Notes under the pieces: model-generated | What the model was told of the DNA's origin: nothing | Database searches by the model: none | What the model saw: the letters and a program-made list of their open reading frames with translations, nothing else | In this document: positions 28,364-38,152 of the stretch, one piece after another | Layout: the number at the start of each line of letters is the position of its first letter | Numbering within the stretch: position 1 is the stretch's first letter | NCBI GenBank assembly: GCA_002720855.1 | Contig: PBIN01000015.1 | Coordinates: 763,437-827,436 of the forward strand | Length of the DNA stretch: 64,000 nucleotides | DNA from: Rhodospirillaceae bacterium | GTDB taxonomy: Bacteria; Pseudomonadota; Alphaproteobacteria; MPNO01; UBA2964 | Direction: 5' to 3' | Program-made: the position numbers and the translations under genes

Positions 28364-29113
28364 TTATTTTTCAGCAACGGCTAGCAGATTTTGGGTAAGG
28401 ATTGCGTGTCTGCCTGCCGGTCCGGATTCTGCTACTAGCCAGAGCAGAGCCGGAATTTTCACCACCTTCCACATCAGCCATCTAATAGTACCACCGAATC
28501 TGCCCGGGATCGGCGGATCCTCGAAACAGGAAACTTTTGAAAAATCGCTGGCTATAAGAATTTGCGGCAGCGATGTTTGCGTAAATGCCTGTTCATGTGT
28601 CAGGTCACCGTAGCGCACTCTACCGTAAAACGGCCCCTCTGCATTTGCAGTGTGAATAATCCAAAGCCCGCCTGGTTTTAGAGCCGCATGCACGCCATCG
28701 ATCAGAACGACGAGTTCTTGCCGTGTCATATGTTCGAGAATATCAAAGCTCACAATTGCGTCATGTGAAGCCGGTTCAAGCGCCGTCAATGCTTCCATAG
28801 CATCACCCTGACGAATATTCTTGATACCGAGTCGTTCCGCCGCTTCAACCTGCTGCTGCGAGATATCGACGCCTGACACGTTGGTATATCCGGCCTGCGT
28901 CGCACAGTGAACAAGCAAACCCGCGCCACACCCTAGATCGAGGATTGTAGAATCTTTATCGGAAGGAAAATGCTTTTGTACGACCGATCGCAACATATCG
29001 AGCAGACCACCCGGTGCCGCGTCGGGGTTTTCGAACGGAATATCGGCCGAACCAGCCGTCAAATAGCGGTCGTAAATTCGTTTTCGAAATTCGAATTGGG
29101 AATTGTCGTTCAT
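28364..29113 (-). CDS. Class I SAM-dependent methyltransferase
   Basis: A 249-residue UbiG/Methyltransf-11-like enzyme. The SAM site is ILDLGCGAGLLVHCA near residue 58, followed by the acidic SGVDISQQQVEAAERLG strand and SFDILEHM. The C-terminal 50 residues are basic and hydrophobic and might contact a lipid-linked substrate. It ends 9 bases before the asparagine synthase start on the same strand. The target is probably a sugar in the pathway. Confidence 0.87.
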   Translation of the reverse strand: MNDNSQFEFRKRIYDRYLTAGSADIPFENPDAAPGGLLDMLRSVVQKHFPSDKDSTILDLGCGAGLLVHCATQAGYTNVSGVDISQQQVEAAERLGIKNIRQGDAMEALTALEPASHDAIVSFDILEHMTRQELVVLIDGVHAALKPGGLWIIHTANAEGPFYGRVRYGDLTHEQAFTQTSLPQILIASDFSKVSCFEDPPIPGRFGGTIRWLMWKVVKIPALLWLVAESGPAGRHAILTQNLLAVAEK

Positions 29114-29174
29114 TTACTACAGGTCTAACTAATGGATCCCCTATGGTGACACAAAATTAAGCGAGTCACTAACG

Positions 29175-30335
29175 TTAACCCGCTGTCGTATTTAGCAGTT
29201 TCCGATAGGCGTCAACGTTGGCCTGGCCATGTTTCTTAAATGAGAGGGCCAGTTCAGCGCAGTTTGTAGCGTCACTCGAAAGCTGATCAAATTCCTCGGA
29301 ATTGTTCGAAAAATCAGTAATCGCATTTCTAATCTGATCAACGGCCGGTTCGATAATCTTTCCCCCTCCATGTTGATCAACAACTTCCGCAATCCCCGTT
29401 TCACGCGATACAATGACAGGGATTCCGTTTACCATTGCCTCCGCGGCGGCCATACCAAAACACTCATATTCTGACGGCATGACCAACACGTCGATCTGGT
29501 CAAAAAAAGCTTTCTTTCCCTGAATAAATCCAAGCCAATTGATTTGGTCGGCGACTCCCAGCTCATGTGCATGCGCTTTTAGACGTTCCTCCTCGGGTCC
29601 TGTTCCCGCGACGGTCAGGGAAAGTTTCGAGCCGAGACCTGCCAATGCATCTATCAAAAGATTTACATTCTTTTTTTGATGCAGCCGGCCGAGATAGCCG
29701 AGTTTCAACGGGCCTGCCTCCGAAGAAGAGCTCCGAGGGGCAGGTGTCCGTTTTCTATCGTCATAGACTGGATGATAGATAACAGCATTTCGCTCGGTGT
29801 TGGCAATGACTGAAGGTAAGCTGTCACGAGCTTCGAGTCCCGATGACATGACGAAGAGCGCGATATTTTTCAAATAGCGGGCCTTCAGCCGCGGCTTGAG
29901 AAATTTTGTTATCACATTCGGTGACTGCGCAATATCGAAGTCCGTCAGGCTTTCGTGCGGTGTTAGCGCCGTTAAGGGGCCTCGTCCTGCGGAAAGTGAG
30001 GTCAAAAAGGTTACCATCTGCCAGGCACCGTGGCAGTGAATAATGTCAAATTTATCACGATTCGCCCTGATCCACTTGGCTAACTTTGGATTTATGCCCC
30101 AACCTGGCATCACGGATTCAAATCCGGTGGCGCACTCAAAGGTAATGACCGAAACGCCCTCATCTTCAAGTTCAGCGATGGCATTCTCAATGCCGGCTCT
30201 TCCGGAACGTTCCAGGGGAACAGCAAATGTAATTTCGGCGCCGGCCCTTTGCGTCGCGATTACGCTATTCATTGATGAAACTGCGGGGCCACCATGGCTG
30301 GGGTCGAGCCCACCGATCAATCGCAATACCTTCAT
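29175..30335 (-). CDS. Glycosyltransferase family 4 protein
   Basis: A 386-residue GT-B protein. N-terminal VLRLIGGLDPSHGGPAVSS is the usual acceptor-side loop with glycines. The C-terminal half starts at LKLGYLGRLHQKKNVNLLIDA and the donor motif is ECFGMAAAEAMVNGIPVIVSRETGIAEVV. It heads the minus-strand transcription unit that continues into the methyltransferase and asparagine synthase. A 174-base non-coding region separates it from the divergent GT2 gene; a TATAAT stands at about 30431, with no convincing -35 element. Confidence 0.9.
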   Translation of the reverse strand: MKVLRLIGGLDPSHGGPAVSSMNSVIATQRAGAEITFAVPLERSGRAGIENAIAELEDEGVSVITFECATGFESVMPGWGINPKLAKWIRANRDKFDIIHCHGAWQMVTFLTSLSAGRGPLTALTPHESLTDFDIAQSPNVITKFLKPRLKARYLKNIALFVMSSGLEARDSLPSVIANTERNAVIYHPVYDDRKRTPAPRSSSSEAGPLKLGYLGRLHQKKNVNLLIDALAGLGSKLSLTVAGTGPEEERLKAHAHELGVADQINWLGFIQGKKAFFDQIDVLVMPSEYECFGMAAAEAMVNGIPVIVSRETGIAEVVDQHGGGKIIEPAVDQIRNAITDFSNNSEEFDQLSSDATNCAELALSFKKHGQANVDAYRKLLNTTAG

Positions 30336-30509
30336 GGTGTGGCACGTGGGTACATGAACAAATACTCTACAAGTTGGCTGGTATCTATTATATCAGCCGG
30401 TACGATGGTCTAAGATGTTTCGACACTTAGTATAATTGCTCTGCGCCCCATGACACGCAACTTATTGCGGGCGTTCATAGGATAAACAAACACAGTATAG
30501 CTGATTTTT

Positions 30510-31385
30510 ATGTCTTCCTCTGAAAAAGCACCCCTCTCAGTTCTTATCCCGACAAAAAATGAAGAACGAAATCTTGAAGAATGTATGGCTTCGGTTTCCT
30601 GGGCCGATGAAATTGTGGTCTATGATTCTCATAGTACTGACGACACCATTGCTATCGCTGAAAAGGCGGGCGCAACAATTGTCAAAAGGGTTTTTGATAC
30701 ATTTGCGGTTCACAAAAACTGGGCACTCGACAACATCGACTTTCGCAACAAATGGATTCTTTTGCTCGATGCGGATGAACGTGTAACAGATCTCCTTGCG
30801 GAAGAAATCAAGAATGTCATCAAATCTGAAGAAGGATCGGTCGGTTATCACATCGCCCGCAAAACGGTATTTTGCGGTAGTTGGATGCGCCACAGTGGCG
30901 TCTACCCTGACTATAATTTGCGTCTAATTCAGAAAGGCCGTGGTCGATACGAGGATCGTATCGTTCATGAACATATGATCGTCGATGGAGGGGCGGGTTA
31001 TCTCAAAGATCATCTGCTTCATGATGACGACAAAGGAATTGAACGTTTTTTCGATCGTCATAACCATTATACGTCGCTCGAGGCGGTGGAGATTTTGCGG
31101 GAGCGTAAAAAGGCCGGTGGAGAAAAGCTCGGTGGCAATTTCTTTGAAAGAGGGCCCCAACGTCGGCGTGCTCTTAAAAATTTTGCGCAGCGTTACCTGC
31201 CGTTTCGACCGATGTTTCTGTTCATATATATGTATGTCCTGAAATTGGGTTTCCTTGATGGGCGTATGGGTCTCCGCTATTGCCTCTTGAAGATGTTTTT
31301 CGAATATCAAATTGTCCTCAAAGTAAAGGAAATGAGAGATCCAGAATCTCCGCTCTATCAGAAACATAAAGACCTCCTTGAGTAG
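30510..31385 (+). CDS. Glycosyltransferase family 2 (WaaE/KdtX-like)
   Basis: A 291-residue GT-A enzyme. SVLIPTKNEERNLEECM forms the nucleotide loop, DEIVVYDSHSTDDT the first acidic strand and ILLLDADERV the metal-binding DxD equivalent. This combination is typical of the LPS core glucosyl- or heptosyl-transferases related to WaaE/KdtX. The C-terminus has a hydrophobic and basic stretch (FRPMFLFIYMYVLKLGFLDG) expected to associate with the membrane. It opens the plus-strand block that continues to the nucleotide-sugar dehydrogenase. Confidence 0.88.
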   Translation: MSSSEKAPLSVLIPTKNEERNLEECMASVSWADEIVVYDSHSTDDTIAIAEKAGATIVKRVFDTFAVHKNWALDNIDFRNKWILLLDADERVTDLLAEEIKNVIKSEEGSVGYHIARKTVFCGSWMRHSGVYPDYNLRLIQKGRGRYEDRIVHEHMIVDGGAGYLKDHLLHDDDKGIERFFDRHNHYTSLEAVEILRERKKAGGEKLGGNFFERGPQRRRALKNFAQRYLPFRPMFLFIYMYVLKLGFLDGRMGLRYCLLKMFFEYQIVLKVKEMRDPESPLYQKHKDLLE

Positions 31386-31443
31386 TCACTCAAGATATTG
31401 AAAAAAAAGAACTTTTTCTGTATTCTGCCAACTTGATCATTAG

Positions 31444-31464
31444 AGTAGAGCTTTAGTAGAGCTT
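31444..31464 (+). repeat. Tandem 10-mer just before asnB second copy
   Basis: The sequence AGTAGAGCTT occurs at 31444-31453 and again at 31455-31464, one base apart, ending directly at the ATG of the second asparagine synthase gene. An 11-base period equals about one helix turn. It may be an operator or a translation-related signal; nothing proves this. Confidence 0.5.
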
Positions 31465-33387
31465 ATGTGCGGTATTGCCGGATATCTCGGGCCTTGGCCG
31501 GAGCAGCTGATCGAGGCCATGGTGGAGTCGATGCGCCACCGCGGACCTGACGGAAAATGTCAGATTGTTGATGTAGAGGCCGGTGTAGCCCTCGGGCACG
31601 CGCGTTTATCGATAATCGACCTCTCCAACGCCGCGTCACAGCCGATGGCAAGCCCCGATGGCCGCTATTCGCTGACGTTCAATGGCGAAATTTATAATTA
31701 TCGCGTGTTACGGCGGGAGCTCGAAACCGTCGGCGTTCAATTCAGGACATCGAGCGATACTGAAGTGCTTCTCCACCTTTTCATACGGGAAGGTCCTGAA
31801 TGTTTACAAAGGCTGCATGGCATATTTGCCTTTGCAATTTGGGACCGTGTTCAAAAGCGTTTGTTTATCGCCCGTGATCACCTCGGTGTTAAGCCACTTT
31901 ATTATGCCGACCTGTCAGAAGGATTTCTGTTTGCCAGCGAACTGAAGTCTTTGGTCCTGTGCCCCGATCTCCCCCGTGAGATCGATCCTGTCGCGGTCGC
32001 AGATCATCTCGGATTCTTGTGGACCGCGGGTGAAGCCACGATGCTGCAAAAAGTGCGCAAGCTGCGTCCCGGGTGCACCTTAACCGTCGATTCCAAGGGT
32101 ATTCACGTCGATCAATATTATAGAACGCCGATTGCCGGTGAAGAACATCAGGCCACTTCAGATGATCTGCAGCAATTAATTGATGAAGTTGTAGCCGAAC
32201 AAATGGTGGCCGACGTTGACGTTGGTGCTTTGTTGTCGGGTGGCGTCGATTCGAGTGCCATAGTTGCCTCGATGTGCCGTGTAGCGGAGCCATCGAAGAT
32301 CACCACCTTTTGTGCAACCGTTGAAGCGCCGACAACCGGAGCGGACAATTTTGGCGATGATGAGAATTTTGCAGAATCGGTTGCTGACAGCTTCGGCGTC
32401 AAGTTGATCAAGGTTCCGACGGATGCGGATCTGATTGATTCTTTGCAAGATATGGTTTGGTCACTCGATGAACCGACCGCTGATTTTTCCGCGCTTCAGA
32501 CATTATTCCTGGCGCGCGCCGCACGGGAGAATGGGATTAAAGTGTTGTTGTCGGGTGTCGGTGGTGATGATCTTTTTACAGGTTACGGTCGGCATACCGC
32601 AGCACTTGCCTATGCGGCGATGAATAAAATTCCTGGTCTGCGGCATGTGGTTGGTGCGGTCGCCGGTCTTTTTGGAACCGGATCAATTATTGGACGCCGT
32701 ATTAAAAGAACCGGCGAGCTATTGCAGCTTGACGAAGAAGCGATGCTGACGGATGCGATGAGTTTTTCAGCGGTTAATGCAGATCGCCGCCATAATTTAA
32801 TGGCACCCATGCTACGGTCTAAAGTGCCTGCAGATGGTGTGCCGGCACCGTTTTTAGCCTCTTTTGAGGCAACCGAAGGATTGCATCCGGTAGAGCGATT
32901 ACTTGATCTAGAGCTCAACGGCTTTATGCCGGATCACAATTTAAACTACACCGACAAAATGGCTATGCAGGCCGGTGTCGAAGTGCGGGTACCGCTATGC
33001 GATCCGCAGCTCGTAGAGTTTGCACGGCAATTGCCGCTTGGACAATTGATTGACAGCAGGAATACCAAAAAGATTTTGCGGAGCTCACAGCAAGGCCGTG
33101 TGCCGGAGGGCGTGCTTACGCGAGCCAAACAAGGGTTTGGCGTTCCGGTGCGAAGTTGGTTAAAAGGACCAGCGCGTCCGCTCCTTGAAGAACTAACGGC
33201 GGCATCGGCGGTAGAAGAACGAGGATTATTCGATGCCAATTCGGTCACGGCGCTACGTGAGGATTTTTTGGCAGGAAGGATTGATGCGGCAATGACTTTG
33301 TTCCCGCTGATGGCCATTGAGACATGGTGTCGAGCGCTCGAGAATGCGCCGACGGCCGATTTAAATGGTGGGGCGGTGTCTGCATGA
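31465..33387 (+). CDS. asnB: Asparagine synthase, glutamine-hydrolysing (second copy)
   Basis: A 640-residue two-domain amidotransferase with Cys2 (MCGIAGYLG), RGPDGK, FNGEIYNYRVLR, the ATP loop LLSGGVDSSAIVA and GVGGDDLFTGYGRH. It is longer than the first copy and only moderately similar, so it is an old paralogue rather than a local duplication. The unusual 50-residue C-terminal part is similar to other polysaccharide-locus members. It probably amidates a uronic acid or similar group. It overlaps the FkbM gene by 4 bases (ATGA). Confidence 0.93.
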   Translation: MCGIAGYLGPWPEQLIEAMVESMRHRGPDGKCQIVDVEAGVALGHARLSIIDLSNAASQPMASPDGRYSLTFNGEIYNYRVLRRELETVGVQFRTSSDTEVLLHLFIREGPECLQRLHGIFAFAIWDRVQKRLFIARDHLGVKPLYYADLSEGFLFASELKSLVLCPDLPREIDPVAVADHLGFLWTAGEATMLQKVRKLRPGCTLTVDSKGIHVDQYYRTPIAGEEHQATSDDLQQLIDEVVAEQMVADVDVGALLSGGVDSSAIVASMCRVAEPSKITTFCATVEAPTTGADNFGDDENFAESVADSFGVKLIKVPTDADLIDSLQDMVWSLDEPTADFSALQTLFLARAARENGIKVLLSGVGGDDLFTGYGRHTAALAYAAMNKIPGLRHVVGAVAGLFGTGSIIGRRIKRTGELLQLDEEAMLTDAMSFSAVNADRRHNLMAPMLRSKVPADGVPAPFLASFEATEGLHPVERLLDLELNGFMPDHNLNYTDKMAMQAGVEVRVPLCDPQLVEFARQLPLGQLIDSRNTKKILRSSQQGRVPEGVLTRAKQGFGVPVRSWLKGPARPLLEELTAASAVEERGLFDANSVTALREDFLAGRIDAAMTLFPLMAIETWCRALENAPTADLNGGAVSA

Positions 33388-34139
33388 GCTTCACTCTCAA
33401 ATCTGACCCGTCCTTCAGCTTTCGGAAAATCGAAAAACTTTTTTTGGCTGCAAAGCTGTTTTCGCGCTTTCCGCGAGTTCACGGTGCTTGGCCAAAATAC
33501 GAGTATTTAAAGCCCTGGATCGTCGATCAACGTCCAAAAACAGTCATCGATATCGGTATCAATATCGGACAGTTTCTACATCTTGCTGTTCGGCTTTGGC
33601 CGGAAGCGAAAATCATCGGAGTAGAGCCAACGTCAGATCTGGCAGAGAACATGTCGCAGCTCTATCAGGACGATGAACGGATTACTGTAGAAGCATGCGC
33701 TGCGAGCGATCATGCCGGGGAAGCGGTCTTCCACATTACAAAGAACAGTCAAAACAGCTCGCTTCTTGAGCCATCCGCTAGCTTTGTTGCTGATCGTCCC
33801 GATGACGGTTTACTCCGAACGGAGACCGTAAAACTCAAACGTTTGGACGAAATTGTTCAAAATGTGGATGGACCGTTTTTTGTAAAGATTGATGTGCAAG
33901 GTGCCGAAATGGAGGTTCTTCGCGGATTTGGAGATCGTTTGCCCGATATCGAGACATTGATTGTCGAGGCACCGTTTGAGGAAGCCTATGATGGAGCGGG
34001 TGGGTTTGACGATATATATCGTTTTCTGGCTGATCGTGGCTTCGATTACGCCGGCCCGCTTGGCACATTGACCTCCAAGAAAACCGGACATGTCCGGCAG
34101 GAAGATGCGGTATTTGTAAAGCGGCAAGCAGCGTCGTGA
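33384..34139 (+). CDS. FkbM family methyltransferase
   Basis: A 251-residue methyltransferase from the ATG at 33384. The SAM strand is VIDIGINIGQFLHLAVRLWP, and the acidic residue follows in GVEPTSDL; the FkbM-specific segments TVKLKRLDEIV and FVKIDVQGAEMEVLRG are present. FkbM proteins O-methylate sugars or polyketides. The start overlaps the asparagine synthase stop (ATGA), so translation is coupled. Possible target: a hydroxyl of the local glycan. Confidence 0.9.
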   Translation: MSFTLKSDPSFSFRKIEKLFLAAKLFSRFPRVHGAWPKYEYLKPWIVDQRPKTVIDIGINIGQFLHLAVRLWPEAKIIGVEPTSDLAENMSQLYQDDERITVEACAASDHAGEAVFHITKNSQNSSLLEPSASFVADRPDDGLLRTETVKLKRLDEIVQNVDGPFFVKIDVQGAEMEVLRGFGDRLPDIETLIVEAPFEEAYDGAGGFDDIYRFLADRGFDYAGPLGTLTSKKTGHVRQEDAVFVKRQAAS

Positions 34140-34163
34140 TATAGTGAGTAAAGGTAAAAGAGT

Positions 34164-36329
34164 ATGAAGCAGATTGTTCAGAGCGCCCGGTCAGGCAAGC
34201 TGGCCCTTAAAGAGGTACCCGATCCCAAGGTCAGGTCGGGGCATGTTTTGGTTCGCACGCGCACATCTCTGATTTCTGCCGGCACTGAACGGATGGTTGT
34301 ACAGTTTGCCAAAAAGAGCCTCGCGGCGAAGGCGAAGGCACGTCCCGATTTGGTTCGCAAAGTTCTCGATAAAACCAAACGCGATGGCATTGCTGCGACT
34401 CTGCGCGCTGTGATGGCTCGGCTCGATGAACCCTTGCCCCTTGGCTACTCCGCCTGCGGCGACGTGATTGCTGTAGGTGACGGTATCGAAGGTAAATTTC
34501 AGGTGGGGCAGCGCATCGCAATTGCCGGTGCCGGGCTCGCCAATCATGCGGATTACAACGTCGTTCCGGTTAATCTTGCCGCGCCGGTTCCCGAAGATGT
34601 CAATGATGAGGAGGCGTGTTTCGGAACCCTTGGGTCAATCGCGCTCCACGGCGTTCGCAATATGGAACTCGAATTCGGCGATTGTGCCGCGGTGATAGGT
34701 GCTGGTCTTGTTGGGCAGCTCGCGGCACAGCTTCTCGAACTCGCCGGTATTCGTGTTGCCGTTTTTGACTATGATTCAGGCCGCCTTGATCTGGCACGTT
34801 ACGGGCGCGCCGAAATGACCTGGAATCTTGCCAATGGCGATCCAACGGAAGCTGTTATGGATTTCACGCAGGGACGTGGCTGCGACGGCGTATTGATCGC
34901 CGCAGCAACAGATTCAAGTGAGCCGTTCAACCTTGCAGCGAACATTGCACGTGATCGTGCGCGGGTAAGTCTCGTGGGCATTACCGGTACCGAGGTTCCT
35001 TACCGCGAATTCATGCACAAAGAATTGTCGGTCGTTGTTTCACGATCCTATGGTCCGGGCCGGTATGATCCGGATTTTGAAGGGCGGGGCATGAAATACC
35101 CGCTGGGCTGGGTGCCCTGGACCGAAACGAGAAATCTTGAAGAAGTTGTCCGACGCATGACACGAGCGAGTGATCATCGACTGGCAGTAGAACCGTTAAT
35201 TTCTCACCGGTTTGATTTTGACAAGGCTGAAGAAGCTTATGCATTGGTCACTGAAAAATCAGAACCGCATCTAGGTGTCGTGCTCAATTATGGGCAGCAA
35301 CAGAAAGAACCGGTGTCAGGCCTGCGTATACCGATTGCGGTATCTGGAGGGAAAAAAGCCGGTGACTGCGTTTTGGGTGTCGTCGGTGCCGGGTCCTTTG
35401 CGCGTACCATGCTTTTGCCGCGCCTCAAAAATATGAAAAATTGCCGGCTCCATACCATTGCGACGCAGCGGGGTATCTCGGCTGAACATAGTCAGGAAAC
35501 ATTTGGCTTTGAATTTTCGGCAGCGGATGAGGCCGCTGTTTTTGATAACGATGACATCAATGCCGTTTTGATAACGACGCCTCATTCCAGCCATGCGGCG
35601 TTGACAGCGGAGGCATTGGCGGCTGGGAAAAATGTGCTGGTGGAAAAACCGCTGGCGCTTGATCGCGAACAACTCAATTCGGTCATTGAAGCGCGCAATA
35701 AATCCGATGCTTTTTTTCAGGTCGGATTTAATCGCCGATTTGCGCCTATGGCGATTCAAATGCGTGACCGGCTGGCGGAACTGCCGGCGCCTCGCGTTGT
35801 CTTGCTTCGCGTAAATGCGGGGCAACTGCCAAAAGAAAGCTGGCAAAACGCACCAGAGGAGGGAAATGGCCGCATTCTGGGTGAGATGTGCCACTTCGTC
35901 GATCTCGCGCGTTTTTTAATCGGTTCGCCAATTTCATCGGTACAGGCTGCTGCTGCTTCCGCCACGCGCGGCGCATGCGACGATGTTACGGCGACGCTAG
36001 GTTTTACCGATGGAAGCCTGGCGACGATTGCTTACACGGCCAAAGGGGATACCGCTTTTTCCAAAGAACTCTTTGAAGCCTATGCTGGCGGTGTCGTCAT
36101 CATGATCGACAATTTTCGCTCAATCACAATTGTTTCCGATGGCAGCGAGAAGAAAAGCGGTGCGGGTCTCGATCAAGACAAAGGTCATAAAGGGGAGCTT
36201 GAGGCTTTTGTTGAAGCGACCGCGAATGGCGGGCCTGCGCCTGTTGATGAGGCAGAAATTGTCGAAGTTAGCCTGGCAACAATTGCGATCGGGGAATCGC
36301 TTCGAACCGGTGCACCGGTCGCATTGTAA
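34164..36329 (+). CDS. Fused medium-chain dehydrogenase and Gfo/Idh/MocA oxidoreductase
   Basis: A 721-residue two-domain protein. Residues about 1-375 are a zinc-type alcohol dehydrogenase-like domain with the Rossmann motif VIGAGLVGQLAAQLL and the earlier GYSACGDVIAVG. Residues about 400-720 form a Gfo/Idh/MocA domain starting at LGVVGAGSFARTMLL, with the family signature VEKPLALDREQL. Fusions of this kind occur beside heparinase-type genes in polysaccharide loci and are expected to oxidise or epimerise nucleotide sugars or sugar acids. The next gene, 9 bases on, is of that heparinase type. The order of the two steps is not known. Confidence 0.9.
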   Translation: MKQIVQSARSGKLALKEVPDPKVRSGHVLVRTRTSLISAGTERMVVQFAKKSLAAKAKARPDLVRKVLDKTKRDGIAATLRAVMARLDEPLPLGYSACGDVIAVGDGIEGKFQVGQRIAIAGAGLANHADYNVVPVNLAAPVPEDVNDEEACFGTLGSIALHGVRNMELEFGDCAAVIGAGLVGQLAAQLLELAGIRVAVFDYDSGRLDLARYGRAEMTWNLANGDPTEAVMDFTQGRGCDGVLIAAATDSSEPFNLAANIARDRARVSLVGITGTEVPYREFMHKELSVVVSRSYGPGRYDPDFEGRGMKYPLGWVPWTETRNLEEVVRRMTRASDHRLAVEPLISHRFDFDKAEEAYALVTEKSEPHLGVVLNYGQQQKEPVSGLRIPIAVSGGKKAGDCVLGVVGAGSFARTMLLPRLKNMKNCRLHTIATQRGISAEHSQETFGFEFSAADEAAVFDNDDINAVLITTPHSSHAALTAEALAAGKNVLVEKPLALDREQLNSVIEARNKSDAFFQVGFNRRFAPMAIQMRDRLAELPAPRVVLLRVNAGQLPKESWQNAPEEGNGRILGEMCHFVDLARFLIGSPISSVQAAAASATRGACDDVTATLGFTDGSLATIAYTAKGDTAFSKELFEAYAGGVVIMIDNFRSITIVSDGSEKKSGAGLDQDKGHKGELEAFVEATANGGPAPVDEAEIVEVSLATIAIGESLRTGAPVAL

Positions 36330-36338
36330 GTTTTTCTG

Positions 36339-38126
36339 ATGAACCTTCTCCGCCTTTGGCGAACCGTAAAATATCTCAGTGCCGAGCAATGGCTCTACCG
36401 ATTTATTTGCCGCGGCGCCCGCGCAAGGATGGGAAAATTTCCTGCTGCGACACGAGTACGGATCGAAAAAGCCGCCGCCGCCCTGCCGCTTCCCACCGCA
36501 GATAGCGATGAATTAAAAGAGATCGCTGAAGCGGTACTGCTGTTGCAGAAGACCGTTCACGGCGATGATCCCGCTGGTGTTCGGAACGGACAGTTCAGTC
36601 TTCTGAATCAGGATTTTGATTTTGGCGATATAAAGAACATCTCCTGGCGTGGTGAATTTCATGAAGGCAACAACCCGCTCCGCAGAATGAACCTTGCCTA
36701 TATGGGATATGTCGTACCGCTTCTTGCGCAAGGCCGCGAAGATGATCCCGAAATAGTTTGCCGAATACTTGATGGATTGGAGGAACAAAATCCGTGGTCG
36801 GCACCGGGTGTCTTTCGCGATGTCTGGAATGCCTATACAGCGAGTCACCGTCTTATTAATTTGCTGTCCGGTCTTGCCCTTTTTCGCAAGGCTGGAGCGA
36901 ATCCTGCCGAAAAATTTGAAGCGCGAATTCTTGAGCATGTTCGATTATGCGCTGCCTTTATCCACGCCAATCTGGAGCGCGATCTCCAATATAATCACCT
37001 GCTCAAAAACTATGTTGCATTGACGGTATTTTCTGCCGCGTCTGGCGGGCTACCCAAGGCGTTTCGGTTTTTACCGAATGCACTGCGCCAATCAGTTTAT
37101 CAGAATATTTTGGCAGATGGCGGGCATGCCGAACGTTGTCCGATGTATCACGTGCTGTCAATTCTCGATTTTGAAGTGTTGTGTTGCAGTGGTGTCTTCG
37201 ATGACGATCTTTCCTATAAGCTCGCACGGACAAAACGAAAAATGGAGCAGGCACTGCCGGTAATGAGCCATCCAGATGGCGATGTCGCGCTGTTTAATGA
37301 TTCCTGGATTGGCGAAGCACCACCGGCGGGACAGGTTGTTGATCTCTCGGATACACCTGAAACCACCCGAATTCCCGAGACCGGCTATGTTCGATTGGGC
37401 CGCGAGGGGACGGCGATCATATTTGATTGCGGCCCGTGTGGCCCTGATGATAACCCCGGCCATGCCCATGCGGATTTCCTATCTGTCGAGGCGTCGATTG
37501 GTGGACATCGTTTCCTAGTTGACCCCGGTGTTCCCACATATACTGCCGGTGAATTACGGGATGTTTCTCGTTCGGCGGCATCTCACAATGGCCCCCATCT
37601 CAACGGTATCGAGCCCATAGAATTCTGGAAATCCTTTCGCGTTGGACGACGCGGGAAAGCCTCAGAAATCATTGCACCTGAGTTGCAAGAATTCGCGCCA
37701 ATCTGGTGCGCCGGACGACATGATGGTTACGCGCATGTCGGGGTTGAGACCAAACGATACATCGCGCTGTGGCCAGATGATGCTTTGCTCATATGCGATC
37801 TGATGCAGGGGAGGTTCTCTACTGATTCAGCAAGCAACTTTCTTGTGCCAAATACTTGGGACAAAACGGATGGAGGATCGCTGAGATTTAATCGGGATGG
37901 CGTTTCTATCTCCGTCGAGGCTTTGACAGGTGAGTTGTCTCCCGCGGGTCTCAATCGGCATTGGTCGCGGTTTGGAGTAGAGGCGGCGGCGCATCAATTT
38001 TCATTATCTCCCGATCAGATAGGCAATCAGCGCCGTTCAGCTCTCTGGTTGAGCTGGTCGCAAAACGCTGCCCCACCTGATCCGGAAGCTCTGTCAGGGC
38101 TGCTCGATTGTCTCTCCACTTGTTAA
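36339..38126 (+). CDS. Heparinase II/III family protein
   Basis: A 595-residue alginate/heparin lyase-like protein. The N-terminal 330 residues form an alpha-helical toroid (NPWSAPGVFRDVWNAYTASHRLINLL, described in parts, and RDLQYNHLLKNYVAL with the expected Asn-His), and the C-terminal part is the beta-sandwich with DDNPGHAHADFLSVEA and FLVDPGVPTY. These hold the His and Tyr positions used in polysaccharide lyases. No signal peptide is visible, so the protein may act in the cytosol or on an unusual route. Family members in such loci may trim the polymer or modify uronic acid residues. Confidence 0.87.
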   Translation: MNLLRLWRTVKYLSAEQWLYRFICRGARARMGKFPAATRVRIEKAAAALPLPTADSDELKEIAEAVLLLQKTVHGDDPAGVRNGQFSLLNQDFDFGDIKNISWRGEFHEGNNPLRRMNLAYMGYVVPLLAQGREDDPEIVCRILDGLEEQNPWSAPGVFRDVWNAYTASHRLINLLSGLALFRKAGANPAEKFEARILEHVRLCAAFIHANLERDLQYNHLLKNYVALTVFSAASGGLPKAFRFLPNALRQSVYQNILADGGHAERCPMYHVLSILDFEVLCCSGVFDDDLSYKLARTKRKMEQALPVMSHPDGDVALFNDSWIGEAPPAGQVVDLSDTPETTRIPETGYVRLGREGTAIIFDCGPCGPDDNPGHAHADFLSVEASIGGHRFLVDPGVPTYTAGELRDVSRSAASHNGPHLNGIEPIEFWKSFRVGRRGKASEIIAPELQEFAPIWCAGRHDGYAHVGVETKRYIALWPDDALLICDLMQGRFSTDSASNFLVPNTWDKTDGGSLRFNRDGVSISVEALTGELSPAGLNRHWSRFGVEAAAHQFSLSPDQIGNQRRSALWLSWSQNAAPPDPEALSGLLDCLSTC

Positions 38127-38152
38127 AAGGCGCGTAGATTGCGAGGTTGAGT

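Noticed and set aside
7402..33387. A lasso-peptide cluster (HprK-like kinase, PqqD-like, transglutaminase-like, asparagine synthase and nucleotidyltransferase genes all occur)
   Set aside because: The transglutaminase-like protein is a secreted BTLCP protease, not a B2-type maturase; the asparagine synthases lie 18 kb or more from the PqqD gene among glycosyltransferases; and no precursor peptide gene is visible near them.
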